A stretch of DNA of 64,000 bases from Actinacidiphila bryophytorum (lineage in GTDB: Bacteria; Actinomycetota; Actinomycetes; Streptomycetales; Streptomycetaceae). The position numbers and the translations under genes were made by a program. Each line of letters begins with the position of its first letter. Position 1 is the stretch's first letter. Below are positions 42,747 through 50,976 of the stretch, one piece after another. The stretch is taken from assembly GCF_016916835.1 (NCBI RefSeq), contig NZ_JAFFIX010000016.1:104311-168310 (forward strand). Direction: 5' to 3'. The notes under the pieces were generated by a model. That model worked only from the letters and a program-made list of their open reading frames with translations, was not told where the DNA came from and ran no database searches.

Positions 42747-42818
42747 TCAGCCGGAGACCACGGGAGTGCACGGCACGATCCGCTGAATTCGGGCAGCGCC
42801 CATCACAAAGACAGCCAT
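42747..42818 (-). CDS. candidate leader peptide of rsgA (23 residues)
   Basis: ATG 42818 is preceded by GGGAGGTGTGGACCG, a better ribosome-binding site than that of rsgA itself. The frame starts MAVFVMGAARIQ and stops with TGA at 42747-42749, 49 bases before rsgA and 27 before the sequestering hairpin. It has one Cys and one of its two Pro next to each other near its end. A ribosome stalling on or finishing this frame could open or expose the hairpin. Conservation in other Streptomyces was not checked, so the reality of the peptide is inference. Confidence 0.45.
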   Translation of the reverse strand: MAVFVMGAARIQRIVPCTPVVSG

Positions 42819-42997
42819 CGGTCCACACCTCCCTGATCACACATCGGCCGACACGGCAGCCCTTCCAGCTCCCGCAACGAACACCCGCGACGCTAGCGTC
42901 TCCCGCGCCTGCCCGCCACTGATTTTCCGCCCGACCCGGCGGCCGGCACCGCGGCCGGCGCGTTGCGGCGTCCGCCGTGCCCGCGGCGACACCGAGG

Positions 42998-44539
42998 TCA
43001 GAGATCGGCCAGTCCTTTGAGGTTCCTGGTCCCTCTCGTGTTTCCGAGCTGCCGCAGCTGGCCGTACCTCGCCCCTCTCTTGACGAGTATCGCGGTGACC
43101 TCCTGCAGCGCGGCGCCCCCGAGATGCTCCTCGATCTTGTTCCGCATCGGACCGGCGGTGGTGACGACATGCGCCTCTTGAGGCTTCAGCGCTCGGGCTC
43201 GCGCCTTGACGTCCTGTACGGCGCCCAGGTTCTCGTTCGTCGTGTTGAGGGGAACCTGGTGCAGGGCGTCGTAGAAGTCATCGATGCGAACCGAGTTGAG
43301 CCGGTTGAAACCACGCTCATCGGGATCGACGTAACTGAGGACCGCCTGGCGAAAGCTCATGCCGGGGAGGGCGTCGGGCAGATCGGCGTTCCAGCCGTCC
43401 CGGGTGTGCTTGTACTGCCCGTAAATCTTGCTGAAGATCGCCCACTGCCGTTCCGTCCAGCCGTATTCCGCACTGCCGGCCATGCTTTTGCGAACGAGGT
43501 TACCCGGGTCGTCGGAAAGGTGGCTGAAGGTCGGTCCTTCGTAGCTGTACGCACGGTATTCCGTCGCGTAGCTTTCGAACAGGTACCTGGCGGATTTCTT
43601 GGCGCGACCGTGCTGCACGTCCACGCTGCGGTCCGCGACGTGCTGCACCTCGTGGCGGAGCGTCTCCTCGACAACACCCCTGCCGACCTCCCTGGGACGC
43701 GCGATGCCGATATACCCGGTACCGGCGATGCCGCGGTCCTCCTTGGTGAGATATCGAATGTTCTTACCACTGTCCAGCTTGTCCGCTTCGTACAACGGCT
43801 CCGGACCCGCAAGCAAGTGCCCCCGGTTCCGGAAATTGTCCGGCACGTGCGGAACCCTGTCCCCCTCCCCGCTCGCCGACGCCCGCTCGAGCGAATCCCC
43901 GGTCCGGGTGAACACATAAAGCTCCGTCCGACCGGCCAGGATCCACTCGCAGGCGTTGTGGAGCAGCGCGTCCTCGATCTGCCGGCTTCCCTCGTCCAGG
44001 ATGGTCTGCACGAACTGCCGGTCTTTGAGGTGCTCTTCTGCGGTGAATTCGAGCTTGGCCTGCTGGTCGTCGGGACTGGTCATGTTCTGGAGCAGACGCT
44101 TGGCCTCGAAGGCCATCCTCCTCAGGAGGTAACGCTTGATCTTGAGGTTGGCGGGGTCCACTTCTCCGGGCGAATCCGCGCGCATGAGAACCGAGAGCGC
44201 CCGCAGGACGTCTTTCGTCGCCGGCTCGTCACCCCCCGTCGCCGCGTAATACAGTTTGAGGCTTTCCTCCAGCTGCCCGAGGAAGGGAACGCCTCGCACC
44301 AACTCCTCGTCATGCGATTCCCGCCACTGGTCGACGCTTATCAGTGCCCGCTGCACGACATAACCGGGCGCACCCGCGGAAGCCGCCGACACCACCGCCC
44401 GGTTCCCGACGAGACGTTGCAGCCGCAGAAGGTCACGCGGCCCGATCGACCGACGGCCCGCAGGAGCGGGCGCCACGTTGCCCGCGGATTCGGGCTCCGC
44501 CCGAGACCGGGATTGGTTCCGATGGCCACGTGAGTACAC
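42998..44539 (-). CDS. putative HExxH metallopeptidase with eCIS-cargo-like N-terminal motif
   Basis: The 513-residue protein starts at GTG 44539, chosen over GTG 44587 because AAGGAG lies six bases upstream. There is no signal peptide. Residues about 35-65 read LLRLQRLVGNRAVVSAA and VVQRA. This LQR-GNxAV-QR motif is common at the N-terminus of actinomycete proteins linked to extracellular contractile injection systems and DUF4157 toxins. A helical middle follows. Residues 296-300 are HEVQH (TLRHEVQHVADRS), with FESYATEYRAY 22-27 residues later offering the third metal ligand (Glu322 or Glu327). The C-terminal part ends NLKGLADL. Local GC is visibly lower than its neighbours (50 percent at 43741-43800), a sign of transfer. 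Cargo or toxin function is inferred; no injection-system genes are in the window. Confidence 0.68.
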   Translation of the reverse strand: MYSRGHRNQSRSRAEPESAGNVAPAPAGRRSIGPRDLLRLQRLVGNRAVVSAASAGAPGYVVQRALISVDQWRESHDEELVRGVPFLGQLEESLKLYYAATGGDEPATKDVLRALSVLMRADSPGEVDPANLKIKRYLLRRMAFEAKRLLQNMTSPDDQQAKLEFTAEEHLKDRQFVQTILDEGSRQIEDALLHNACEWILAGRTELYVFTRTGDSLERASASGEGDRVPHVPDNFRNRGHLLAGPEPLYEADKLDSGKNIRYLTKEDRGIAGTGYIGIARPREVGRGVVEETLRHEVQHVADRSVDVQHGRAKKSARYLFESYATEYRAYSYEGPTFSHLSDDPGNLVRKSMAGSAEYGWTERQWAIFSKIYGQYKHTRDGWNADLPDALPGMSFRQAVLSYVDPDERGFNRLNSVRIDDFYDALHQVPLNTTNENLGAVQDVKARARALKPQEAHVVTTAGPMRNKIEEHLGGAALQEVTAILVKRGARYGQLRQLGNTRGTRNLKGLADL

Positions 44540-44704
44540 GCCAGCTCCTTGACCAGGCACCGAGGTTGCCCTACCTATGGTAACCACTCGGTCTCTTGTG
44601 ACGACCTGTCAGCCATGGACCTGGACGGCGGGTTGGGCGCGGCGGCGTCAGGTGGTTGTCGTGGGGGCGAAGGGGCCGTCCAGGGCGGCCCCTTTCGAGG
44701 GCGG

Positions 44705-44735
44705 CCCGGGGGCACGTGGGGTGCGTGCCCCCGGG
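44705..44735 (-). terminator. terminator after the SDR gene
   Basis: CCCGGGGGCACG and CGTGCCCCCGGG form a perfect 12-bp stem with a seven-base loop, seven bases beyond the minus-strand stop at 44743. Confidence 0.75.
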
Positions 44736-44742
44736 GTGGGGG

Positions 44743-45456
44743 TCAGGGGTGGGTGACGAAGGCGGACATCTGGGCCTCAAGGCGCTTGGGGGTGCTGCCG
44801 GGCCAGTCCGCCGCCAGGGGGGCGGAGAAGGGGTCGGGGAAGATCTCCTCCTCGCCCTTCGACACTCCGTCGAAGACCGCCGCGGCGACGTCGTCGGGGG
44901 ACGCCTTCGGGATGTCGAAGCGCGGGCCCATGTCCGTGTCGACGGGGCCGGGGAGGGCCACGTGCACCGTCACACCGTCCTGGGCCAGCAGGGCGCGCAG
45001 GGACTGGGACAGGGAGAAGGCGCCGGCCTTGGACATCGAGTAGCCGGGGTCGAGCGGCATACCGGCAAGGGACGCCAGGGACAGGATGTTGACGATGGCT
45101 CCCCGGGAGCGGGTCAGCAGGGGCAGGAAGGCCTCCGTGACGTCGTACGTGCCGAGGAGGTTGACCGCCAGGTACGTTTCGAGGGCCGCGCGGTCGCTGT
45201 GGTGGGCGTAGACGCCGACACCGGCGTTGTTGACCAGGACGTCGAGCGATCCGACCGTCTCGACGGCCGCCCGTATCTGCGACCTGTCGGTGACGTCCAG
45301 GGTCACCGGTGTGACGCGCTCGTCCGGGTGGGTCAGCGGCTGCCGGGTCCCGGCGAACACCCGCCTGGCACCCCGCTTCAGCGCCTCCTCGACCAGTGAC
45401 TTCCCGATGCCGCGGTTGGCCCCGGTGACCAGGACCGTCTTGTCGGCGATGTCCAT
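44743..45456 (-). CDS. short-chain dehydrogenase/reductase (SDR)
   Basis: The 237-residue enzyme is a classical SDR: cofactor motif TGANRGIG (residues about 12-19), DVLVNNAGVGVYA, catalytic Ser in NILSLASLAG, and the YxxxK motif as YSMSKAGAFSLSQSLRA. It continues LPGPVDTDMGPRFD. It would use NAD(P)H to reduce or oxidise a carbonyl or alcohol; the substrate is not evident. It starts five bases after the MFS exporter gene stop, so the two form an operon. Confidence 0.88.
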   Translation of the reverse strand: MDIADKTVLVTGANRGIGKSLVEEALKRGARRVFAGTRQPLTHPDERVTPVTLDVTDRSQIRAAVETVGSLDVLVNNAGVGVYAHHSDRAALETYLAVNLLGTYDVTEAFLPLLTRSRGAIVNILSLASLAGMPLDPGYSMSKAGAFSLSQSLRALLAQDGVTVHVALPGPVDTDMGPRFDIPKASPDDVAAAVFDGVSKGEEEIFPDPFSAPLAADWPGSTPKRLEAQMSAFVTHP

Positions 45457-45461
45457 CGTTG

Positions 45462-46868
45462 CTATCCCTTGCTCGCAGTCAACTGCCGCTCGGAGCCGAG
45501 TGGCAGGGGTTCGGTGTGCTCCGGGTGCCGGCGGTGCCGGGTCAGCCCGAGCCAGGTGAGGGTCAGTCCGGCGGCGGTCACGGCGACGTCGACGCCCAGG
45601 GCGAGCCGCAGGCCCGACATCTGCGAGGTCTGCGTGGCCGCGACCGAGCTGAGGATCGGGATGCCGACGCTGATGGCGACCTGCTGCGTCATCGAGGTCA
45701 TGCCGGTGGCCAGGCCGTGTTCGTCCTCGGCGAGCCCGGTGGTGCCGGTCACGGTGTACGCCACGATGGCCGTGACGTGGCCGAAGAAGCTGACGAAGAG
45801 CACCGGGATGACGACCGCGAGGGCGATGCGGTGGCTGCCGACGAAGAGCAGCGGCACCATCGCCAGGCTCTGGACCGCCATGCCGGCGACGAGGACGTCG
45901 CGGTGGCCGAAGCGCCCGATCAGGCGCCCCGCGATCACGCCGGCCGCCATGGCGGCGAGTCCGGGGACGCCGAAGACGAATCCGGTGACCAGGGGCGAGA
46001 GGCCCAGGACGCCCTGGAGGTAGAGCGTCATCAGGAAGATCATCGCGGTCTCCATCGTGAAGACCACGAACCCCGCGGCATTGCCCCACTTGACGGTGGG
46101 CCGGCGCAGGATGCGCACCGGGGCGAGCGGCGCCGGGGAGCGCAGTTCGACGACCCAGAAGGCGGCGAGCAGGACCGCCCCTGCGATCCCGGCGGGTGCG
46201 CTCTTCTCGACGGCCGCGTAGATCACCGCGAGGAGGCCGCCGGAGACGGTCACCGCGCCCGGGATGTCCAGCTTCACCCGGTGCGGCGGGGCGTTGTCGG
46301 TGATCAGCGCGGGGGTGAGCAGGAGGATCAGCGCGGCGAAGGGCACGTTGAGGAAGAAGGCGGCCCGCCAGCTGAGGACACTGACCAGGGTGCCGCCGAC
46401 CAGCGCGCCGACGGTGAAACCGCCGGACAGGAGTGCGCCGTTCAGGCCGAGCACCCGCGCACGCGTCGGGCCTTCCTTGAAGGTGCCCAGGAGCAGCGAC
46501 AGCGCGGCCGGCGTGGCCATCGCGGTGGCGAAGCCCTGCAAGGCGCGGGCGGTGAGGAGCAGTTGCGGACTGTCGGCCATGCCGCCGAGCAGGGAGGACA
46601 GCAGCAGCAGTGCGACGCCGGCCAGGAAGAGCCGGCGGCGGCCGAAGAGGTCGCCGAGCCGTCCGAAGAGCAGGCTGAATCCCGCGGCGGGCAGCGCGTA
46701 GGCGGAGGCCACCCATGGCAGGGCGGTCCGGCTCAGCCCGACGCCGGAGCCGACGTCGGGCAGCGCGACGTTCAGTATCGAGAAGTCGACGGACAGCATG
46801 AATCCCGTGCCGAGCAGCACGAAGAGGATCAGCCGCTCCCGTCTGCCGAGGTGGATGTCGTCGGACAC
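45462..46868 (-). CDS. MFS transporter, DHA2-like drug exporter
   Basis: The 468-residue protein has about 12-14 transmembrane helices. The first is LILFVLLGTGFMLSVDFSILNVALP, with the DHA2-type motif and the loop FGRLGDLFGRRRLFLAG between helices 2 and 3. An ALQGFATAMATPAALSLL segment also fits the family. GTG 46868 is preceded on its strand by AAAGGAGCCAGAAC. Two inverted repeats 130-170 bases upstream may be operators. Pairing with an SDR suggests modification and export of a toxic compound, which is inference. Confidence 0.87.
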   Translation of the reverse strand: MSDDIHLGRRERLILFVLLGTGFMLSVDFSILNVALPDVGSGVGLSRTALPWVASAYALPAAGFSLLFGRLGDLFGRRRLFLAGVALLLLSSLLGGMADSPQLLLTARALQGFATAMATPAALSLLLGTFKEGPTRARVLGLNGALLSGGFTVGALVGGTLVSVLSWRAAFFLNVPFAALILLLTPALITDNAPPHRVKLDIPGAVTVSGGLLAVIYAAVEKSAPAGIAGAVLLAAFWVVELRSPAPLAPVRILRRPTVKWGNAAGFVVFTMETAMIFLMTLYLQGVLGLSPLVTGFVFGVPGLAAMAAGVIAGRLIGRFGHRDVLVAGMAVQSLAMVPLLFVGSHRIALAVVIPVLFVSFFGHVTAIVAYTVTGTTGLAEDEHGLATGMTSMTQQVAISVGIPILSSVAATQTSQMSGLRLALGVDVAVTAAGLTLTWLGLTRHRRHPEHTEPLPLGSERQLTASKG

Positions 46869-46999
46869 GTTCTGGCTCCTTTGCTGCGGGCGCGGTGCAG
46901 GGAATGTCCGGCCGGACCCGGGGGGCTCGGTGGTCTTCGCGGCGGATTCCGCACGGCGCAGCCGACACCGCTCCCCGATGGCCCGGTCGCCCCCCATGT

Positions 47000-47040
47000 G
47001 CAACCGACTGGTTGCGACTTTAGAGCAACCGTTCGGTTGC
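47000..47040. promoter_or_regulatory. twin inverted repeats upstream of the MFS-SDR operon
   Basis: GCAACCGACTGGTTGC (47000-47015) and GCAACCGTTCGGTTGC (47025-47040) are two 16-bp palindromes 25 bases apart. They resemble TetR-type operators. No TetR gene is present in the window. Confidence 0.6.
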
Positions 47041-47494
47041 GTCAAACGTCGGAGCGCGCCCGCAGCCGGCCGGAGGGACCCGGGGGTGTGGGTGAGGAGG
47101 GGGATGCGGGTGAGGAAGTGCGACGGCAGGTCGCCGCCGTCGTCGCGACGGGCGCGGGAAGGGTCGCCGTACCGGAAAGCGCGCGGGGCGGGTCCCGGGC
47201 GGAACTCACGCTCGACGTGTACGCCGCGGGTCGGCGAGCGCGGCTTCGCCGCGTTGTGCCAGGTCAGCGACCGGCAGGTGATCGCCGTACACCCCATCGG
47301 GCACACACCCGCCCGGCCGCCGCGGCCGGCGGTCGCGGCGATACGGGGGCGGACCGCTGCTGCCGGCCCGCGCGGCCGGCCGGGTCATGGCCGTCGTGGA
47401 GGACGGGCGCCGCCCGCGCATCCCGGCCCGCACGGCCCGCCCGTGAACGGCGGCGGCCGCCGGCGCTCCGGTCCCGCCCCGGACCGGAAAGAGG
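47041..47494. other. 454-base stretch without a recognisable gene
   Basis: Open frames exist on both strands, but none has a ribosome-binding site or family resemblance. Short phrases such as FAALCQVSDRQVIAVHPIG (plus strand) look protein-like but are not extended. It may be a decayed regulator gene or simply spacer. Confidence 0.4.
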
Positions 47495-47962
47495 TCAGCG
47501 GGCGGCGGGCGGCATCGGCGGCCGGGTGCGGTGCTTCTCGATCTCGTCGCCCGCGACGTCCTCCCCGCACCGCCCGCACACCGTGTGCTGCTCGACGGGT
47601 CCTTCGCACGCGCTGTGCCGGTAGACGACGGGGGGGCCGTCGGGCGCGGCCCAGCGGTCGCCCCAGCGGGTCAGCGCGATGATGACCGGCTGCAGTTCGC
47701 GGCCCTTGTCGGTGAGGACGTAGTCGTGGTGCTGCGCCCCCGGCTCGGGTAGCCGGCGCTCCATCAGCCCGTCCTCGACGAAGCGGTCGAGGCGGGCGGC
47801 CAGGACGTTGCGGGCCAGCCCCAGGCTGCGCTGGAAGTCGGTGAAGCGGGTGGTGCCCGCGAACAGCGCGTCGCGCACGATGAGCAGGCTCCAGCGTTCG
47901 CCGGCGAACTCGAGCGCCCGCGCCGCTGAGCAGTCCTGGGATTCGTAAGTACGACCGAGCAT
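47495..47962 (-). CDS. HxlR-family winged-helix transcriptional regulator
   Basis: The 155-residue regulator has the HxlR/MarR-like fold: CSAARALEFAGERWSLLIVRDALFAGTTRFTDFQ at the N-terminus, LGLARNVLAARLDRFVEDGLMERR as the recognition region, and YVLTDKGRELQPVIIALTRWGD as wing and dimer helix. The C-terminal extension CEGPVEQHTVCGRCGEDV has two CxxC-like cysteines, perhaps for zinc or redox sensing. It is divergent from the PEP-mutase-family gene. A direct repeat GTTGCATCACAA in the shared promoter is the likely operator. Confidence 0.87.
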   Translation of the reverse strand: MLGRTYESQDCSAARALEFAGERWSLLIVRDALFAGTTRFTDFQRSLGLARNVLAARLDRFVEDGLMERRLPEPGAQHHDYVLTDKGRELQPVIIALTRWGDRWAAPDGPPVVYRHSACEGPVEQHTVCGRCGEDVAGDEIEKHRTRPPMPPAAR

Positions 47963-47984
47963 GGCACCACTCTACGCCCATCGA

Positions 47985-48033
47985 GTTGCATCACAAAACC
48001 GCCCCCTGCTACGTTCGCCTGGTTGCATCACAA
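47985..48033 (+). promoter_or_regulatory. direct repeat in HxlR divergent promoter
   Basis: GTTGCATCACAA occurs at 47985-47996 and again at 48022-48033, 37 bases apart, between the HxlR start (47962) and the next gene (48125). Direct or dyad repeats of this kind are typical operators of such regulators. Confidence 0.6.
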
Positions 48034-48124
48034 GACCGGCCCGTCCGGCCGGCCACCACTCGCACCTCGGTGGCGCCCGCCGGCCCTTCCCCCGGCGGAC
48101 CCGCCCCCGAAGAGGAGCCATTCG

Positions 48125-48886
48125 ATGACTTCAGACCTGGCAACGTTGAAATCCCGGGCCGAGCGGCTGCGCGACCTCCACACCGGGGACCTCCTCGTCC
48201 TGCCCAACGTGTGGGACGCAGGCAGCGCGTCGGTCGTGGCCGGGGCGGGCTTCCCCGCGGTGGCCACCGCGAGCGCCGCCGTCTCGGCGGTGCTCGGCCT
48301 CTCCGACGGCGAACAGGCGCCCTGGCAGGAGATGTTCGCCGCCGCGGGGCGGATCGCCCGGGCGGTGGACGTACCGGTCACGGTGGACGCCGAGGCGGGA
48401 TACGGCATGGCGCCGCGCGAACTGGTCGGCCGGCTGCTGGACGTCGGCGCCGTCGGCTGCAACCTGGAGGACACCGACCACCGGCAGGGCGGCCTTGCCG
48501 ACGCCGGAGCCCAGGCCCAGTGGCTCGCGGACGTGCGTGCCGCGGCCGGCGAGGCGGGCGTCCCGATCGTCGTCAACGCCCGCGTCGACACCTTCCTGCC
48601 CGCGAGCGGCCTGTCGGGCGCCGAGCGGCTCACCGAGGCGGTCCGCCGCGGCCGGATGTACCTGGAGGCCGGCGCCGACTGCGTCTACCCCATCGGCGTA
48701 CGCGACCGCGAGGACATCGCGGCGCTCGTCGCTGAACTGCCCGGCCCGGTCAACGGCAACACCGGCGAGAACGTCGACCTCGACACGCTGCGGCAGATCG
48801 GCGTGGCACGCGTGTCCTACGGCCCCCGCTTCTACCGCACGGCGCTGGCGCAGCTGAAGGCCGCGGTCGAGGAGCTGCGCCCATGA
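48125..48886 (+). CDS. isocitrate lyase/PEP mutase family enzyme
   Basis: The 253-residue protein is a TIM-barrel member of the ICL/PEPM superfamily. It reads LLVLPNVWDAGSASVVAGAGFPAVATASAA at the N-terminus, the metal-binding VTVDAEAGYG, GCNLEDTD, VVNARVDTFLP and CVYPIGVRDREDI. Small members act as oxaloacetate decarboxylases, carboxyphosphonoenolpyruvate mutases or methylisocitrate-lyase-like enzymes. The motif KKCGH of true lyases is absent, so lyase activity on isocitrate is unlikely. It is divergent from HxlR and precedes an MFS exporter. Confidence 0.82.
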   Translation: MTSDLATLKSRAERLRDLHTGDLLVLPNVWDAGSASVVAGAGFPAVATASAAVSAVLGLSDGEQAPWQEMFAAAGRIARAVDVPVTVDAEAGYGMAPRELVGRLLDVGAVGCNLEDTDHRQGGLADAGAQAQWLADVRAAAGEAGVPIVVNARVDTFLPASGLSGAERLTEAVRRGRMYLEAGADCVYPIGVRDREDIAALVAELPGPVNGNTGENVDLDTLRQIGVARVSYGPRFYRTALAQLKAAVEELRP

Positions 48887-48946
48887 CCGGGCGCAGCCCC
48901 GGCGGCCCGCCCCGCACCCGCCGCGCCAAGACCCGTCCTCCGAAGA

Positions 48947-48976
48947 CCCGTCACACGACGTCCCGTCACACGACGT
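48947..48976 (+). repeat. short tandem repeat before the MFS gene
   Basis: CCCGTCACACGACGT occurs twice in direct tandem (48947-48961, 48962-48976), with a third degenerate unit beginning at 48977. It lies 60 bases before the MFS gene and could be a regulatory or slippage element. Confidence 0.6.
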
Positions 48977-49036
48977 CCCGTCCCCCGAACTGGTTCCCGA
49001 CGACCGGGCAGCCCGACAAGAGAGCCGCAGGCACCC

Positions 49037-50497
49037 ATGTCCAGTAACACCAAGCCGATAGCAGACACGGGCGCCGCGACGCCCGAGCAGGCGCCCTACG
49101 CACGGCGCTGGCAGATGCTGCCGGTGCTCCTCGCCGCGATGTTCATGGTCCAGTTCGACCTCTTCGTCGTGAACGTCGCCGCCCCCTCCCTCGAACGCGA
49201 CATCCACGCGGGCCAGGCCGCACTGGAACTCATCGTCGCCGGCTACGGGTTCACCTACGCGGCCGGGCTGGTCACCGGCGGCCGGCTCGGTGACCTGCTC
49301 GGTGCGCGGGTGATGTTCCTCGGCGGGACCCTCGCCTTCACCGCCGCCTCCCTGCTGTGCGGCCTCGCGCAGAACTCCGGCGAACTCGTGGCGGCCCGCC
49401 TGGTGCAGGGCCTGACCGGTGCGGCGATGGTGCCGCAGGTGCTCGCGCTGATCACCGGCACCTTCCCGCCGGCCGAACGCCCGCGCGCACTGGGCTGGTT
49501 CGGCGTCGCCCTGGGCACCGGCGGGGTGGCCGGGCAGGTCCTGGGCGGCGCGCTGCTCCAGGGCGACGTGCTGGGCCTGGGCTGGCGAGTCATCTTCCTG
49601 GTCAACGTGCCGATCGGCCTGGTCGTGGTGCTGCTGGCGCTGCGCCTGCTGCCGGTTCAGGCGGCCGGGGCGCGCCCCCGGCTCGACCCGGTCGGCGCGG
49701 TCGGCATCTCCGGGTCGCTGGCGCTGGCGCTGGTCCCGCTGGTCCTGGGCCGCTCCCAGGGCTGGCCGGTGTGGGGCTGGGTCATGCTGGCGGCCTCGGT
49801 GCCCGCGATGGTGCTCAGCCTGCGCTGGGAGGCCGCGCTCGGCAGCAGGGGCGGCCAACCGCTGCTGGACCTCGCGCTGTTCCGCAACGCCGTCTTCACC
49901 CGCGGCCTGATCGTCAGTGTGGGCGTCTTCGCGGCCTTCTACAGCTTCATGTTCTCGCTGACCCTGGTCCTCCAGTCGGGGCTGGGCCTGAGCCCGCTGC
50001 ACGCGGGGTACACCTCCGCGCCGCTGGCCGTGGCCTTCGCCACCGCCTCCATGATCGGCCCGCGCAAGGTGCGCACGTACGGGCCGCTGCTGGTGACCGC
50101 GGGAATCCTCATCGCGGGAGTCGGCATGGCGGGGCTCATCGCGGTGCTCGCGGTGTCCGGATCCGACACCAGCGCCGCACGGCTGATCGGGCCGATGGTC
50201 CTGGTCGGCTTCGGCAACGGGCTGGCCGTGCCCGTACTGGCCGGGGTGATCCTGGCCGGCGCGCGGACGGTGCAGGCGGGCGCGGCGGCGGGAGTGCTCA
50301 CCACCACGCAGCAGTTCGCGAGCGTGGCAGGTGTCGCGGGCATCGGCACGGTCTTCTTCAGCGCGCTGGGCAGCCACCACGACGTCCTCGGCTTCGCGCA
50401 CGCGCTGGAGTGGGTCCTCGGCATCGGCCTGGTGCTGCTGCTGGTCGCGGGCCTCACCACGCTGCGGCTGCCCCGCCCGCCCAAGCCCACCGGCTGA
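49037..50497 (+). CDS. MFS transporter, DHA2 family (14 helices)
   Basis: The 486-residue protein has about 14 transmembrane helices: LLAAMFMVQFDLFVVNVAAPSLERDI, GRLGDLLGARVMFLGGTLAFTAASLLCG, LVQGLTGAAMVPQVLALITGTFPPAERPRA-type motif C region. These features fit DHA2 proton-driven drug efflux. ATG 49037 (MSSNTKPIAD) is preceded by AGAGCCGCAGGCACCC. It follows the PEP-mutase-family gene by 150 bases and probably forms a unit with it under HxlR control. It ends before a strong bidirectional terminator. Confidence 0.86.
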   Translation: MSSNTKPIADTGAATPEQAPYARRWQMLPVLLAAMFMVQFDLFVVNVAAPSLERDIHAGQAALELIVAGYGFTYAAGLVTGGRLGDLLGARVMFLGGTLAFTAASLLCGLAQNSGELVAARLVQGLTGAAMVPQVLALITGTFPPAERPRALGWFGVALGTGGVAGQVLGGALLQGDVLGLGWRVIFLVNVPIGLVVVLLALRLLPVQAAGARPRLDPVGAVGISGSLALALVPLVLGRSQGWPVWGWVMLAASVPAMVLSLRWEAALGSRGGQPLLDLALFRNAVFTRGLIVSVGVFAAFYSFMFSLTLVLQSGLGLSPLHAGYTSAPLAVAFATASMIGPRKVRTYGPLLVTAGILIAGVGMAGLIAVLAVSGSDTSAARLIGPMVLVGFGNGLAVPVLAGVILAGARTVQAGAAAGVLTTTQQFASVAGVAGIGTVFFSALGSHHDVLGFAHALEWVLGIGLVLLLVAGLTTLRLPRPPKPTG

Positions 50498-50511
50498 CGC
50501 TTACCGGCCCC

Positions 50512-50545
50512 GCGGGGAGCCCGGCCGCCCGGCCGGGCTCCCCGC
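50512..50545. terminator. bidirectional hairpin terminator
   Basis: GCGGGGAGCCCGGCC and GGCCGGGCTCCCCGC form a perfect 15-bp stem with a four-base loop. It sits between the MFS stop (50497) and the convergent small gene stop (50550). Confidence 0.85.
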
Positions 50546-50549
50546 CGCG

Positions 50550-50810
50550 TCAGCAGGCGGCGCCCTGGACGCGGAGCCGGGGGCGGGCCTGCTGGTAGCG
50601 CGACTTGAGGTCGTCGAGGGACGTCGGCTGCCAGTCGACCTCGATCTTCCTGGTGGCCAGCGGGAAGGTCGCGCAGTGGATGCCGTCCCGCTGCTCCCTG
50701 AAGTGCTGGAGCAGGGCGCCGCCTTCGGTGGCCTGGGCGCTCTCGTAGCAGGGCTGGCCGCAGGAGGAGCAGAGGAAGACGGGCCCGGTGTAGGTGCGGA
50801 TCGATTCCAT
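50550..50810 (-). CDS. small CxxC protein of unknown function (86 residues)
   Basis: The frame starts ATG 50810 (MESIRTYTGPVF) and holds a zinc-ribbon-like LCSSCGQPCYES at residues about 13-24, plus single cysteines near 46 and at the end. There is no clear ribosome-binding site. The bidirectional terminator placed exactly between its stop and the convergent MFS gene supports a real gene, as does a non-random composition with an even spread of hydrophobic residues. Function is unknown. Confidence 0.5.
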   Translation of the reverse strand: MESIRTYTGPVFLCSSCGQPCYESAQATEGGALLQHFREQRDGIHCATFPLATRKIEVDWQPTSLDDLKSRYQQARPRLRVQGAAC

Positions 50811-50976
50811 GGCGGCAGGGTCACACGCCGCCCGCCGCGTACGGCGCCGATGACGGCAAGCGACCGCTTTCGGCCGGTCCGGGTCACGGCGCGACCCGAC
50901 GTGGTTCCCGGGTGATCTCCGCTGATCTCCGGGCGGCGGAAAGGGCGTTGTCAGACCCGCCTCCTACGGTGGGCCG

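Noticed and set aside
47041..47494. Decayed TetR or other regulator gene
   Set aside because: No helix-turn-helix or other family segment could be recognised in any frame, so it is only reported as gene-free.
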